Shown piece by piece: positions 8,266 through 16,432 of a DNA stretch of 61,870 nt (its first letter is position 1; each line of letters starts with the position of its first letter). Origin of the DNA: Pseudomonadota bacterium (lineage in GTDB: Bacteria; Desulfobacterota; Desulfobulbia; Desulfobulbales; Desulfocapsaceae); contig JAHJNL010000101.1 in the NCBI GenBank assembly GCA_018820855.1, forward strand, positions 1 through 61,870. Direction: 5' to 3'. Under the pieces are notes generated by a model that was not told the DNA's origin, did no database searches, and saw nothing but the letters and a program-made list of their open reading frames with translations. A program made the translations under genes and the position numbers.

Positions 8266-9401
8266 ACTGTTCCATCGACAGAGAACGGCTGGCAAGGGGG
8301 TTCATGCGGCTTTGTGAGATCGACAGCCCTTCTCGTCAGGAAAGGCGTGTGGCTGATTATCTGACCGCCGTTTTTACTGAGTTGGGGGCGGAAGCGGTAA
8401 TAGAAGATGCTTCTGCAGAAAAGACCGGAGCTGACTGCGGAAATCTGCTCATTCGCTTCGCCGGGACAGTGGCACGTGAACCGATTTTTTTCGCCTGCCA
8501 TATGGATACGGTGGAGCCCGGCTGCGGTATTGAGGTGCTGCGGACCGGTGATGTTTTTACTTCTTCAGGGAATACGGTCCTGGGAGGAGATGATAAGTCA
8601 GGAATAGCTGCCCTTATTGAGATGATACGGGTCCTGCAGGAGGATGAATCTTCGTATGGGCCTGTGGAGATCCTGCTCACCACTTGCGAGGAGATCGGCT
8701 TGCTGGGAGCAAAACATCTGGATCATAGCCTCCTCCATGCCAAATTCGGATATGCGCTGGATTCCACCGGAATTGATCGGGTCATTGTTGGAGCACCGGC
8801 GGCGAATCGCCTGAAAATTGAGGTGCATGGTGTTGCCGCCCATGCCGGACTCAATCCGGAACATGGCATTTCAGCTTTCTGTCTGGCCGCGCGAGCCATT
8901 GCCGACCTGCGTCTCGGGCGACTGGATGAGCAGTCTACTGCCAACTTTGGCTTGATTCATGGCGGTGTGGCCACCAATATTGTCCCGGACCTGATTACCA
9001 TAGAAGGGGAGGTCCGCTCCCATTCTGTCCAGAAACTGGAAGATTATACGCAGGAAATTAAAAGTACCTTCCAGAAGGTGGTGAGAGGTTGGGTGGCACA
9101 GGCAGGTGGTGCAAAACAGCCTTCAGTGGATATCGGAGTGCAGATGGAGTATCCAGCCATGCACATTGAGGATGATGATCCGGTCCTTGTCAGGGTTCGG
9201 CAGGCGGGGGATCATCTGGGGCGCGAGATCGTATTTCAGGTGGCCGGGGGCGGGTCGGATGCCAATATATTTAACAGCTATGGATTGAAAACCGCTATTA
9301 TCGCCACAGGCATGGATAAGGTTCATACCACTGATGAGTGCCTCGATCTCAGGGATCTTGTCAGTCTCACAGAATTGTTACTGGCTATTACTCTGGTCTG
9401 A
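8262..9401 (+). CDS. M20-family zinc peptidase, PepT-like
   Basis: A 379-residue cytosolic aminopeptidase of the M20 family. Blocks seen are FFACHMDTVEPG (first ligand and nearby Asp), LGGDDKSGIAAL (bridging Asp), TTCEEIGLLGAK (catalytic Glu pair), LDSTG and KVHTTDE near the end (last His ligand). The middle dimerisation domain contains GVAAHAGLNPEHG. Overall it resembles the tripeptidase T-like branch; the exact substrate is inferred. ATG 8262 overlaps the ispDF stop and follows AGAGG, so the two are translationally coupled. The upstream open part of the frame inside ispDF is not used. The last 24 bases overlap the 3' end of selD on the opposite strand. Confidence 0.92.
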   Translation: MNCSIDRERLARGFMRLCEIDSPSRQERRVADYLTAVFTELGAEAVIEDASAEKTGADCGNLLIRFAGTVAREPIFFACHMDTVEPGCGIEVLRTGDVFTSSGNTVLGGDDKSGIAALIEMIRVLQEDESSYGPVEILLTTCEEIGLLGAKHLDHSLLHAKFGYALDSTGIDRVIVGAPAANRLKIEVHGVAAHAGLNPEHGISAFCLAARAIADLRLGRLDEQSTANFGLIHGGVATNIVPDLITIEGEVRSHSVQKLEDYTQEIKSTFQKVVRGWVAQAGGAKQPSVDIGVQMEYPAMHIEDDDPVLVRVRQAGDHLGREIVFQVAGGGSDANIFNSYGLKTAIIATGMDKVHTTDECLDLRDLVSLTELLLAITLV

Positions 9402-10454
9402 ATCAGCCAGTTCCACCCAACCTTCTTTTCCTGTCATGATTTCACCAATGTCGGCGTAAGCCAGCGGATACGCTAATTCTTTCATCCTGTCCAGAATTGC
9501 CTGGGCCGCTTCGGGAGGGGCTGCGATGAGCAGGCCGCCAGAGGTCTGCGGGTCGGCAAGAACCATTTCCATCGTGTCATCTCCGCCCCTTATATTCTTG
9601 AGCCATTGGGCGTAAAATTTGCGATTGGTATAGGCTCCTTCAGGAATGATACCCATGGCGACAAAATCAAGGCAGCCTGGGATAAGAGGAATCTGGTCGC
9701 TGAAGATGCGGGCGCTGACCTTTGATGCTGCTGTCATTTCATGGAGATGTCCCAGCAGGCCGAATCCGGTGATGTCGGTGCAGGCATGGACCTGATGACC
9801 ACTGTCTCTGACCGACTCAATCGCCTCTGCTGCCAACCGGTTCAGGGTGGCCATGATTTCCGTGATCTGCTTTTCAACTTCGGGGCCGGCCAGGCCGCCC
9901 TTGATGGCAGTAGACAGGATCCCGGTGCCAAGGGGTTTGGTTAAGAGCAGGCGGTCTCCGGGCATGGCGCCGCTGTTGAGAAGAACCCGGTCCGGATGAA
10001 CCACGCCGGTGACCGAGAGACCGTATTTCAATTCCGTATCTTCCACCGAGTGGCCGCCTACCAGCAGGGCACCTGCTTCTTCGATCTTGGAAAGTCCTCC
10101 CCGTATCACGTCACGGAATATACCGGCGTCCATGGTTTTTATAGGACAGGCCAGGATGTTCATGGCCAGCAATGGTTTGCCTCCCATGGCATAGACATCG
10201 CTCAGGGCATTGGCTGCGGTGATTTGTCCAAAGCTATACGGGTCGTCGACTATGGGGGTGAAAAAATCCAGGGTCTGGATAAGAGCAGTCTCTTCGTTTA
10301 GAAGGTAAACCCCGGCGTCGTCGCAGGTTTCGGCTCCGACAATCAGCCGATCATTTTTGGGCAGGGTAATGCCGCAAAGTATCTGTCCCAGGTCCCCTGG
10401 GCCAAGTTTTGCCGCTCAGCCCGAGGCCTTGACTGTGGATGTCAGTTTAACCAT
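9378..10454 (-). CDS. selD: Selenide, water dikinase, selenocysteine-containing
   Basis: Makes selenophosphate from selenide and ATP, the Se donor for selenocysteine. The complete 358-residue frame requires reading an in-frame UGA at 10416-10418 as selenocysteine (residue 13) in the family motif ASG-U-AAKLGPGDL, where other SelD proteins have Cys or Sec. Downstream are GAETCDDAGVYLL, FTPIVDDPYSFG, NALSDVYAMGG (ATP and Mg site), VGGHSVEDTELKYGLSV and TDITGFGLLGHL. Conceptual translation that stops at UGA would start late at 10187 and lose 89 residues including the catalytic site. The ATG at 10454 begins MVKLTSTVKASG. A stem-loop follows the UGA. The gene is tail-to-tail with the M20 peptidase; no selA, selB or selC is in the window. 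Confidence 0.96.
10387..10418 (-). promoter_or_regulatory. bSECIS element of selD with its UGA codon
   Basis: In the mRNA the UGA (10418-10416) is followed, after 14 bases, by hairpin CCCAGG-GGA-CCTGGG (10401-10387), a 6-bp perfect stem with a G-rich loop. Distance and guanines in the apex match bacterial SECIS hairpins bound by SelB. Confidence 0.8.
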
Positions 10455-10616
10455 TGACTATTATTTCCAGGGGGAATTTTTTTACCTGTCGTCTGCTGCC
10501 ACACTTTGCTGAACCGGGCCTTATTGACCAGGAAACAGAAAAGAAAAAATGGACGAGAAGCGCTTTATTGTTGAATTTCTGTTGAACTTATTATAAGTCT
10601 TTTTATCAGATTTTGA

Positions 10617-10662
10617 GGAAAGGCACAAAGATAATCGTATTCTTTGTGCCTTTCCCTTTTTT
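10617..10662 (+). terminator. Strong intrinsic terminator upstream of purF
   Basis: Perfect 14-bp arms GGAAAGGCACAAAG (10617-10630) and CTTTGTGCCTTTCC (10642-10655), an 11-base loop, then CTTTTTT. It points along the plus strand and lies only about 78 bases before purF. The opposite strand lacks a U-tract. It may end read-through from the ispDF-M20 operon, act as an attenuator of purF, or end a small RNA. Confidence 0.85.
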
Positions 10663-10739
10663 AAAGACCTGTGGAATAGCTGTCTCGGCCTGCCTTTGTG
10701 GCGGGTGAGGCCCTGGTCTTACAAATGAAGGAATATTCG

Positions 10740-12161
10740 ATGGATATGACCAGTGTACACTCTCCGGAAGACGGGCGCCCCAAGCATGAATGTGGCGTAT
10801 GCGGTATCTTTGGCCACGAGGATGCGGCCAAGCTCACATACTTCGGTCTTTATGCCCTGCAGCACAGGGGGCAGGAGAGTGCAGGTATTGTGGCCTCGGA
10901 CGGAAAAAATGTTTCAATTCATAAAGCTATGGGGTTGGTTCCTGATATCTTTTCAGAGGCCATTCTGCAGGGACTGCCGGGTACGATGGCTATGGGGCAT
11001 GTGCGCTACTCTACCACCGGATCTTCCAATGTGGTAAACAGTCAGCCGCTGATGGTGACCCATAAGGGCTGTACTCTGGCGGTTGCCCACAACGGTAACC
11101 TGGTCAATTCCCTTGAGCTGCGTCGGGATCTTGAGGATAACGGGTCTATCTTTCAGACTTCGATGGACAGTGAGGTGGTTCTCCATCTCTTGGCCCGCAC
11201 CGCTCATCTTGGTTTGCAGCGGGCACTTTGTGAGTCTTTTTCCTGCCTCAAGGGCGCCTATTCTATTCTGCTGATGACTGGAGATACCCTGGTGGCTGTG
11301 CGTGATCCCGCCGGTTTTCGACCTCTCTGTCTGGGGAAATTGAATAACGGTGGCTGGATCGTGGCTTCAGAGACATGTGCTTTGGATCTGGTTGAGGCAG
11401 AGTATATTCGGGATATTGATCCTGGGGAAGTTTTGATTATCAACAAAGATGAGATGCTTTCCGTTTATCCCTGGCCCAAACAGAAGACCAGTTTCTGTAT
11501 CTTTGAACAGGTCTATTTTGCACGTCCCGACTCTGATATCTTTGGTATTAATGTCTATCAGGCCCGCAAGAGAATGGGTGAGATCCTGGCCCGGGAATGT
11601 CCTGTGGAAGGGGATTTTGTCATGCCTTTCCCGGATTCGGGAAACTATGCTGCCATCGGCTTTTCCCAGGCATCCGGTATTCCCCTGGAAATGGGGGTGA
11701 TTCGAAACCATTATGTGGGACGCACCTTTATCCAGCCCACCCAGTCCATGCGCGATTTTAATGTGCGGGTCAAGCTCAACCCTGTTCGCTCCTTTCTTAA
11801 GGGGAAGCGGGTAATCATTGTGGAGGATTCTATTATTCGCGGCACCACCGGGCGGAGCAGGGTTAAGGCCCTGCGCGAGGCAGGTGCTAAGGAGGTGCAT
11901 ATGATGGTGAGTTGCCCGCCCACCCGTCATGCCTGTTATTACGGGATTGATTTTCCATCCTCGGATCAACTTATTGCTGCTCAGCACTCAATAGATGAGA
12001 CTGCTGCCTACCTTGGCCTGGATTCTCTCCATTATCTCAGCTTGGATGGTTTAGTCGAGGCAACCGGGCTTACGGCAGATGATTTTTGTCTGGCCTGTTT
12101 TAATGGCAGTTATCCTGTGGAGCCGGACAAAAATTTTCGCAAAGATGCCCTGGAGCGCTAA
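10740..12161 (+). CDS. purF: Amidophosphoribosyltransferase
   Basis: First committed step of purine synthesis: PRPP plus glutamine to phosphoribosylamine. Of 473 residues, the short leader up to HECGVCGIFGHEDA is a propeptide in this family; after cleavage, a Cys of that motif becomes the N-terminal nucleophile. The glutaminase part shows ALQHRGQESAGI and HNGNLVN; the PRPP loop is VIIVEDSIIRGTTGRS. Cysteines in HACYYGIDFPS and DFCLACFNGSYP fit the Bacillus-type enzyme with a structural [4Fe-4S] cluster. ATG 10740 is chosen for its AAGGA seven bases upstream; the frame stays open to GTG 10698. A ferredoxin gene follows nine bases later. Confidence 0.97.
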   Translation: MDMTSVHSPEDGRPKHECGVCGIFGHEDAAKLTYFGLYALQHRGQESAGIVASDGKNVSIHKAMGLVPDIFSEAILQGLPGTMAMGHVRYSTTGSSNVVNSQPLMVTHKGCTLAVAHNGNLVNSLELRRDLEDNGSIFQTSMDSEVVLHLLARTAHLGLQRALCESFSCLKGAYSILLMTGDTLVAVRDPAGFRPLCLGKLNNGGWIVASETCALDLVEAEYIRDIDPGEVLIINKDEMLSVYPWPKQKTSFCIFEQVYFARPDSDIFGINVYQARKRMGEILARECPVEGDFVMPFPDSGNYAAIGFSQASGIPLEMGVIRNHYVGRTFIQPTQSMRDFNVRVKLNPVRSFLKGKRVIIVEDSIIRGTTGRSRVKALREAGAKEVHMMVSCPPTRHACYYGIDFPSSDQLIAAQHSIDETAAYLGLDSLHYLSLDGLVEATGLTADDFCLACFNGSYPVEPDKNFRKDALER

Positions 12162-12170
12162 GAAAAGCGG

Positions 12171-12362
12171 GTGAGGAAATATATCATCATTGATGTCTAT
12201 GAGTGTAACGGTTGCGGTACCTGTGTGGAGATATGTCCAGAGGTGTTTGGCATGGACGAGAGTGATGAAAAGGCAATCTTGCTTGATCCTGATGCAGAGG
12301 TGACGGGTAAGGTGGAAGAAGCAGCTGCATACTGCCCGCAGAAGTGTATTGCTATCGCATGA
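12171..12362 (+). CDS. Small single-cluster ferredoxin
   Basis: A 63-residue ferredoxin. Cys12, 15 and 18 of ECNGCGTC plus Cys55 in AYCPQKC give a [4Fe-4S] site; Cys22 and Cys59 are placed as in monocluster ferredoxins with a disulfide. GTG start at 12171, nine bases after the purF stop, suggests co-transcription. A role as electron donor is inferred; the partner is unknown. Confidence 0.88.
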   Translation: MRKYIIIDVYECNGCGTCVEICPEVFGMDESDEKAILLDPDAEVTGKVEEAAAYCPQKCIAIA

Positions 12363-12710
12363 TGGCGTTGTGGCAACGCTTCATCTCTTTTGCTCAGGAT
12401 GTTGCAGAAATTGTAGCGTAGCATTTTTATGCCTTATTTCTTCACCCGCGCACGGTTTCTGCATGGTCTTTTGTAAGTATTGAACTTCCCGCTCAGTCTG
12501 TCAGGATTTTTCCGTGTCTGTACCGTATGAGTAAATTTCTTCTTTTTATGGATTAAGACTAAAAAAAGATATTTTTTTGAGATACTATTTGTTGTTAGTG
12601 TTTCATGATATTTAAAGCGATGCTGGCGGAAAATTATTTTTTCTTTGGATCAGGCGGCAAGCAGCATCTTTGTAAGTGGTTTTAGTGAGCAATACGGAAT
12701 AAGGGATTTC
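12363..12710. other. Intergenic region, no gene seen
   Basis: About 350 AT-rich bases between the convergent ferredoxin and REC-GGDEF genes. No convincing reading frame, RNA gene or good terminator hairpin is recognised. Confidence 0.6.
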
Positions 12711-13613
12711 TCAAGGGTTGCTGATAACCCATCCAATTCCCTTGCCTTTGGCTCGATACATGGCCCTGTCGGCTCTGTCAATCAGCTGGGCCATGTCTTT
12801 GGTAAAGGGAAGGGCATGGTTTCGTGAGCAGGGAGTCATGCCGATGGAGAGGTCGGTGTTGCCAAAGGCCATTTTCCGAAAACGTTGCAGGACACGTTCG
12901 ATGACTTTTATAGCTTGAGATATGCTGGTCTGGGGGAGAATGAGGGCAAACTCGTCTCCGCCATAGCGAAAACAGGTGTCTACGTGATTACGGGTACAGA
13001 GGTGCAGAATCTCTCCCACTGCAGCCAGCACTTTGTCGCCAGCCTGGTGGCCGAAGGAGTCATTGTAATTCTTGAATCGATCCACATCCAGTATCGCAAG
13101 GTAGAGTGGATAATGCTGCCGTGCAGCTCGTTCGACCTCGCGTGGAAATCTTTTGTCGAAGGCGCGACGATTCAGAAGGCCTGTTAATTCGTCGCAAAGG
13201 GATTGCTTTTCAAGCTCACGGAGCATCTGTTGTTCGCGTAAGGCGCGAGTTAATTTCGCCTCAAGCTCAGCATGTTCTATTGGTTTTTTTATAAAATCGA
13301 TGGCTCCGGCACTGATTACTTCAGCGTAACTTGCTCTGCCGCTGAATCCTGTAGCCATAATGACACCGGTTGCCGGATATTCTTCTCTTACATGCTGCAA
13401 AAGTTCGAGGCCGTCCATGCGCGGCATGACGATATCGGTGATGATGAGATCACAGATCTGTGATTTGAGCAGTTCCAGGGCACTGATACCGTCTTCTGCA
13501 GAAAGAGTTCTGTAGCCTAGTGAAGAAATGAGGAGGGTGAGGGATTTCAGGACAAGGGGATCGTCATCCACTACAAGGACAACAAAATTTTTTCTCTCAA
13601 TCTCTTGATTCAT
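12711..13613 (-). CDS. Response regulator with diguanylate cyclase (REC-GGDEF) output
   Basis: 300 residues. The receiver domain (residues 8-125) has VVDDDP, phospho-acceptor Asp in LIITDIVMPRMDG and Lys in FIKKP. The GGDEF domain (about 135-295) has LTGLLNRRAFD, DVDRFKNYNDSFGH and the catalytic RYGGDEFA, so it should make cyclic-di-GMP when phosphorylated. The product-inhibition I-site is degenerate: the residue three before the Asp of NHVDTCFRY is Asn, not Arg. No cognate kinase is adjacent. ATG at 13613. Confidence 0.94.
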   Translation of the reverse strand: MNQEIERKNFVVLVVDDDPLVLKSLTLLISSLGYRTLSAEDGISALELLKSQICDLIITDIVMPRMDGLELLQHVREEYPATGVIMATGFSGRASYAEVISAGAIDFIKKPIEHAELEAKLTRALREQQMLRELEKQSLCDELTGLLNRRAFDKRFPREVERAARQHYPLYLAILDVDRFKNYNDSFGHQAGDKVLAAVGEILHLCTRNHVDTCFRYGGDEFALILPQTSISQAIKVIERVLQRFRKMAFGNTDLSIGMTPCSRNHALPFTKDMAQLIDRADRAMYRAKGKGIGWVISNP

Positions 13614-14242
13614 TTTGTCTTTGTAAGTTGACCTGTTGACTGAAATGGTCTGTAATTCGATTATTTTTCAGTGTATCTTTTCATGAGAGGAAAGTCTAGA
13701 GATTGAGCTTTTTTTCGTCAAGTTTTTCAGTGCTGTAGGATGGATCAATAGAGTTCTCTTCCATTATTACTTTTTTCGATCCATGGTGCAGCAAAGTATA
13801 GGTGGTGATGGGACTCAGGAGGCCTGTGTCTCTTGGCATATGGTGAATCATGAATGATACCGCCTGGGTAGATAGCCTGACATTTTAAATCGTTATGTCT
13901 GTACTTCGTTTCGGAGTAGTTTCGGATCATAGGTGGTTTTGTCTCCATTGATGGTATGGAAAAGAGCCCGGTTATGCTGATGAAGCAGGCAATAGTCTTT
14001 GAAATTTTGTGATTTGGGAAATTTCGTATATTGCAATCTGAGAATGAAAAGTATAGGCTGAAAAGTAAAGATGTCCAATAATCTAATATGTATCTTGGGT
14101 AGTTGCGCTTGATTGATCTTTTCTTTATGACTTTGAAAGAAAAACAAAATGATGGCTGGGATAATGAGGGGATGACAGTGCCTGCCGCCCACCTGCAACA
14201 TGGTGGTTGTTTTCCGTTTAGTCAAAGGCGGAACACAACGGC
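13614..14242. other. Intergenic region between divergent genes, no gene seen
   Basis: About 630 bases separating the REC-GGDEF gene and the HD-domain gene. Minus-strand frames of 67 and 110 codons here (13745-13948, 13893-14225) have no recognisable composition, domain or good ribosome site and are not called. Both flanking genes need promoters here; none is clear enough to place. Confidence 0.55.
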
Positions 14243-15157
14243 GTGGGTTTTACTGAAGAGATGAATCATTCTCACCTGACACAGGTATTCGAGTCCGGGT
14301 CTAGTGGTGACCCCCTTGATGAAATTCTCACCCTGCTCTCTTCTATTGCGCCAAGCTATTCTCAGGAGTCTCTTCGCCAACTGCACCAGGAAATTGCAGA
14401 TTTTTTTGCTGGAGATCATTCTGAATATCGGCCCAGTAACACCAAATATCATAATTTAGGGCATACTTACAGCGTTGTTCTGGCGACCACCAGACTCTTT
14501 CACGGCCTTTCCTGCGAAGAGCGCCATGTTTCTGAAGAAACATTGAAAAAAGCACTCTACTGTGCCTATTTTCATGACTGTGGGCTCTTGCTGAGAAATT
14601 CTGAAAATGCAACCACCGGTGCGGCATATACCAAGGAGCATGAGGAGCGTTCCATCCTCTTTATGAAACGCTATCTGCAAGAGAGAGAATTCCCCCCTTC
14701 TTTTATTACAGACTGTTCTTTCATCATTCAATGTACGAATCTTAAAGTTGATCCTGATACCCTGGCCTTTCCCTCCGAGGAGATCAAGCTGGCCGGTTTT
14801 GTTGTGGGCTCTGCTGATATCTTAGCCCAGATGGCTGATAGATATTATCTGGAACGTTTGCCTTTTCTTTTTCAAGAGCATAAGGAAGGGGGCATTACCA
14901 TCCATAATTCTGCTGTGGAACTTATGCAGCACACCACCTTTTTTTATCATCACGTTATTATTGATCGATTGGAGCGGGTGTTTTTTAATATTGCTGAAGC
15001 GATGCGGACCCATTTTCGTGAACGCTGGAATCTGGACAGGAATTTATATATGGAGAATATAGATAATAATATTAAATATATAAAAACTGTTGCTCTGTCC
15101 TGCGAAGATGAGCTTGAGTGTCTGCAGCAGTTTTTACGGCGAAAGCCTCCATTCTGA
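14243..15157 (+). CDS. HD-domain metal-dependent phosphohydrolase-like protein
   Basis: 304 residues, cytosolic. Blocks KYHNLGHTYSV (His70 and His74) and YCAYFHDCG (His111-Asp112) match the H...HD metal site of HD-superfamily phosphohydrolases; SADILAQMADRYYLE around 192-206 supplies a later conserved Asp. No recognised sensor or nucleotide-cyclase domain is attached, so the substrate is unknown. The start is uncertain: GTG 14243 with AGGCGGA about ten bases upstream, or ATG 14261. It is tail-to-tail with the next gene, 29 bases apart. Confidence 0.8.
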   Translation: MGFTEEMNHSHLTQVFESGSSGDPLDEILTLLSSIAPSYSQESLRQLHQEIADFFAGDHSEYRPSNTKYHNLGHTYSVVLATTRLFHGLSCEERHVSEETLKKALYCAYFHDCGLLLRNSENATTGAAYTKEHEERSILFMKRYLQEREFPPSFITDCSFIIQCTNLKVDPDTLAFPSEEIKLAGFVVGSADILAQMADRYYLERLPFLFQEHKEGGITIHNSAVELMQHTTFFYHHVIIDRLERVFFNIAEAMRTHFRERWNLDRNLYMENIDNNIKYIKTVALSCEDELECLQQFLRRKPPF

Positions 15158-15186
15158 GGCTGCATCTGTCAGCGCATGGGGAACGA

Positions 15187-16110
15187 TCAGGAGGGGAGGT
15201 TGAGACCACTGGCTTCGGATTTTTCTACCAGCTCTTTGAGATAGGCCCGTTGGACCCTGGCGACAATAGCCTCGATTTCTGCCGCCAGGGAGCGTGTTTG
15301 CAGATCGAAATAAATACCACAACGATATTCTACCCCTTTCCTTCCCCTGATCTTTTCCACCGGCAGGGTGGAACCTGAGATGCACACATCCTGATCCTCT
15401 TCTATAATAATTTGGATATTGCGGGGTTCGTCAGGAGTAAAAAGGGGACCCTCCTCTTTTTCTATAGTGAAAAATACCTCGTGGGCACTGATTTCAAGAG
15501 GCCTGCTTATTAGGTCCTTTGCCCCGTGGGCTCCGCTAATAATAATCTTGGCGTCCAGACCTGCCGGTACCATAGCCCTGTAGGCCCTCACTCCTTTGAT
15601 CAGTCTCCCCACCACAGGGTAGGCCAGTTTGAGAAGGGGAATGTCTCGAATCAGGGTCATTTCTTGAAAAAATGTGCCGAATTCAAGGGCCCCGGAACGG
15701 GTAAAAAGGCGTAATACCAACTTTTTGGAGTCTTTGATGTGGATGTTGCCCATACCGGGTTCCAGGGGTAGGGTGACGAGGTAGCCCATAGCCTTGAGAT
15801 AATCACCCTCCGTGTAAGGCGGTTCTGTCAGGATCGGTTCCCCATCAACTATCTCTTCTATCAGAGCAGGCAGGGCATCGCTCAGACGGGTAATGTAGAT
15901 TCTGGTCATACCGTCCAGTTCTATTTCCAGGACCTGCTCCTCAAGCAGGGCGCTCTGCAGATAGGGGAGGATACGTTTGGCTTCAGTAAATATTTCACCG
16001 CAGGAGACGAGTTCTTCTAACTGCTCCATGCTATAATTTTCCTCCGGGAAAAAGAGTTTCAGTTTTTTTCCTAAAGCATGCAATGCTGTTTGGGGAGAGG
16101 GGTCAGTCAT
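15187..16110 (-). CDS. Uncharacterised protein, possible divergent PilZ-like C-terminus
   Basis: 307 residues, soluble, no signal peptide. I do not recognise a family with certainty. The last 110 residues (FFTIEKEEGPLFTPDEPR onward, with VCISGSTLPV and EYRCGIYF) have a beta-rich layout reminiscent of PilZ-type barrels, but the defining RxxxR and (D/N)xSxxG motifs are absent or altered, so this is only a suggestion. It lies 27 bases after a 67-residue protein gene on the same strand and is probably in one transcript with it. AGAGAG precedes the ATG at 16110. Confidence 0.75.
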   Translation of the reverse strand: MTDPSPQTALHALGKKLKLFFPEENYSMEQLEELVSCGEIFTEAKRILPYLQSALLEEQVLEIELDGMTRIYITRLSDALPALIEEIVDGEPILTEPPYTEGDYLKAMGYLVTLPLEPGMGNIHIKDSKKLVLRLFTRSGALEFGTFFQEMTLIRDIPLLKLAYPVVGRLIKGVRAYRAMVPAGLDAKIIISGAHGAKDLISRPLEISAHEVFFTIEKEEGPLFTPDEPRNIQIIIEEDQDVCISGSTLPVEKIRGRKGVEYRCGIYFDLQTRSLAAEIEAIVARVQRAYLKELVEKSEASGLNLPS

Positions 16111-16137
16111 CAGTGATAGCTCTCTTGGTGTTTGGCT

Positions 16138-16341
16138 TTAGTTCTGACGGGGATCTTTTCCGGTTTCAAACATCTCAAAGAGGTCATAGAACAGCCTGGC
16201 CACTGCACTGAAATGAGTGGCAGATCCTGAACTTGCATAGGCCTTGGTTAGTTCCATGGCCCGGGCGAAACTTTCCTGGCTCTCTGATTCATCAGGTGCC
16301 TTCAGCACATGGACAAGACGTTCTCCGATTTCATTTTTCAT
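16138..16341 (-). CDS. Small uncharacterised protein (67 residues)
   Basis: A mostly helical, acidic small protein (MKNEIGERLVHVLKAPDESE...). It is called because the ATG at 16341 is preceded by an excellent AAGGAG at the right distance and it forms a run with the gene at 15187-16110. No domain is recognised and there is no signal or membrane segment. It lies 91 bases after pepF. Confidence 0.72.
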   Translation of the reverse strand: MKNEIGERLVHVLKAPDESESQESFARAMELTKAYASSGSATHFSAVARLFYDLFEMFETGKDPRQN

Positions 16342-16432
16342 GGAATGCTCCTTAGTGCGAGTTGATAATGTCCGGGCTAGTATAACATTCAGCCTTCAGG
16401 TTTTTTTTCAAAACAAGTCTATATTGACATCT

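Noticed and set aside
13893-14225. 110-codon minus-strand frame in the gap before the HD gene
   Set aside because: Low-complexity-like composition, no ribosome site and no recognised motif.
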